Below are positions 63,049-64,000 of a stretch of 64,000 bases of DNA, piece after piece. Under the pieces are notes generated by a model, which worked only from the letters and a program-made list of their open reading frames with translations, did no database searches and had not been told where the DNA came from. The position numbers were made by a program, and so were the translations under genes. The stretch comes from a bacterium (lineage in GTDB: Bacteria; Cyanobacteriota; Vampirovibrionia; Gastranaerophilales; Gastranaerophilaceae), in contig JAGAVG010000037.1 of NCBI GenBank assembly GCA_017942035.1, forward strand, positions 62,001-126,000, written 5' to 3'. Each line of letters starts with the position of its first letter. Position 1 is the stretch's first letter.

Positions 63049-64000
63049 TTAGGCTTTTTTCTTTTTGTATTCGTCAATAGCAAGTATTGAACAGATAACA
63101 ATACAAACTACGGCTGAGAACAGCCAGAATGCGATTGCACCGTTCCAGCCGAACTTGTCAACCATAAATCCGGTACCGGTAGCTGAGAAAACAGCACCGA
63201 TATATCCGAAAGTTCCTGTAAATCCGGTTGCAGCAGATGCAACTTTTTTAGAGCTTGATTCAACTGCGCAAAGTCCGCCAATCATCATCTGCGGGCCGTA
63301 AGTAAATGCACCCAGAAGTCCAATTAGTACAAAATCAAGCATGCTGATTGTATTGAATTTTAAAAGTACAAGACAAACGACTACACCTATTAAATAAATG
63401 AGGTTAACCGGTGCACGTTTACCTTTGAACAATTTATCCGAAACCAATCCGGCGCAAATTGTTCCGACAATACCGACAAGCGGCAATGATGAAATTTTGT
63501 TTGTCGCAAGAGCAAGAGAATCACCTTTTGCTTTGCTCAAATACATAATCATCCAATCTTCTGCACCAAATCTTATTATGTATACGAAAATATACGCGAT
63601 TGCAAGCATCCAGATTGTCTTATTGCACAAAATGTATTTTTTGAAGATCTGAACATAAGACATGTCGTCTTCTTCTTTCTTTTCGCCGGATTCGCATTTT
63701 GCAGCCGGTTCCTCTCTGTATTTTTCAACATCAGGCAAACCTAAAGACTGCGGTCTGTCTCTCAATCTGTCAAACAACCATAAAGCAGTCAGCAAAGCCA
63801 ACACGCCCGGAACGAGGAATGCTGCTCTCCAGCCGTAATGAGATGCGATATGACCGGCAATAATGAAGCTCAAGAAAGTTCCGGTCTGGTGTGAGCAAGA
63901 CCACAATGACCATTTAGTTCCGCGTTCGGAATTTGAATACCAGTAAGTCAAACTTTTAGCAACTGCCGGAAATCCTGCGGACTGGAACCATCCGCTTACA
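63049..64000 (-). CDS. MFS transporter, organophosphate:phosphate antiporter type (5' end outside window)
   Basis: The frame stays open to the right edge, so the start is missing; about 317 residues are visible. The edge sequence SGWFQSAGFPAVAKSLTYWY followed by SNSERGTKWSLWSCSHQTG is the family motif of UhpC/UhpT/GlpT-type carriers. Six to eight membrane helices follow, including YIFVYIIRFGAEDWMIMYLS and GALFTYGPQMMIGG-like segments (here LLGAFTYGPQMMIGG). The central loop is acidic and Lys-rich. It probably exchanges a phosphorylated sugar or glycerol-3-phosphate for phosphate, or senses one, as UhpC does. A terminator follows. Confidence 0.88.
   Translation of the reverse strand, partial: VSGWFQSAGFPAVAKSLTYWYSNSERGTKWSLWSCSHQTGTFLSFIIAGHIASHYGWRAAFLVPGVLALLTALWLFDRLRDRPQSLGLPDVEKYREEPAAKCESGEKKEEDDMSYVQIFKKYILCNKTIWMLAIAYIFVYIIRFGAEDWMIMYLSKAKGDSLALATNKISSLPLVGIVGTICAGLVSDKLFKGKRAPVNLIYLIGVVVCLVLLKFNTISMLDFVLIGLLGAFTYGPQMMIGGLCAVESSSKKVASAATGFTGTFGYIGAVFSATGTGFMVDKFGWNGAIAFWLFSAVVCIVICSILAIDEYKKKKA

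Overview
The window is AT-rich, uses the standard genetic code and is densely coded on both strands, with about 58 protein genes and one tRNA. The gene set points to a fermentative, non-photosynthetic bacterium with a diderm-like envelope. It has pseudopilins with the FTLAEVLITL N-terminus, ClpC, a CsaB-type pyruvyl transferase, superoxide reductase plus ferritin, KDG catabolism, and many lineage-restricted Asn/Gln-rich or membrane proteins. My best inference is a gut member of the non-photosynthetic cyanobacterial sister lineage (Vampirovibrionia/Melainabacteria, Gastranaerophilales-like). No marker here proves this.

Layout. 1-8.4 kb: the tail of a DUF3536-type protein, two lineage-specific membrane proteins, gap, a methyltransferase and a GT-C-like membrane protein. 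Two unusual non-coding regions lie among them: a long inverted repeat (3.27-3.67 kb) and an attenuator-like leader (6.66-7.07 kb). 8.6-12.3 kb: a protein with conserved ends and a variable middle, an EF-hand protein with an HExxH motif, and dispersed repeats. 12.4-18.0 kb: fusA, ribF, a candidate RNA and a tandem WYL regulator pair. 18.2-26.7 kb: two pseudopilins, a Gly/Cys-rich small protein, a GIY-YIG protein, a kinase-regulator-exported protein operon, superoxide reductase-ferritin, a degenerate AAA-like protein and a lone tyrosine recombinase. 26.8-37.6 kb: a CHASE2 cyclase, the eda-kdgK-csaB operon, an EF-hand protein, tRNA-Leu(UAA), a patatin, a second GT-C-like protein, a lipoprotein, a uridine-kinase-like protein and a 55-residue TTG-start gene. 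37.6-48.1 kb: two glycine-zipper proteins, a small Cys-rich protein, NAD-type isocitrate dehydrogenase, dnaE, the second conserved-ends protein and a lytic transglycosylase. 48.4-64 kb: mtnP-yggT-trkA-trkH, a pseudopilin, a cluster of Asn/Gln-tagged proteins including a radical SAM protein, clpC, gmk-coaBC-NIF3 and the C-terminal part of an MFS transporter.

Genes that work together: eda and kdgK convert 2-keto-3-deoxygluconate to pyruvate and glyceraldehyde-3-phosphate, which gap then oxidises. TrkA and TrkH form a potassium uptake system. Superoxide reductase and ferritin handle superoxide and iron. The hybrid kinase and NarL-type regulator probably form one signalling unit.

The strongest genome-wide signal is promoter architecture. 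At least thirteen starts, including one candidate leader peptide, have a -10 box ending exactly 6 nt (once 7 nt) before the start codon and no Shine-Dalgarno, so they look leaderless. Many other genes, including four with TTG starts, carry clear Shine-Dalgarno sequences. The second signal is a leader of about 200 bp that is nearly identical upstream of two pseudopilin genes whose coding bodies have diverged.
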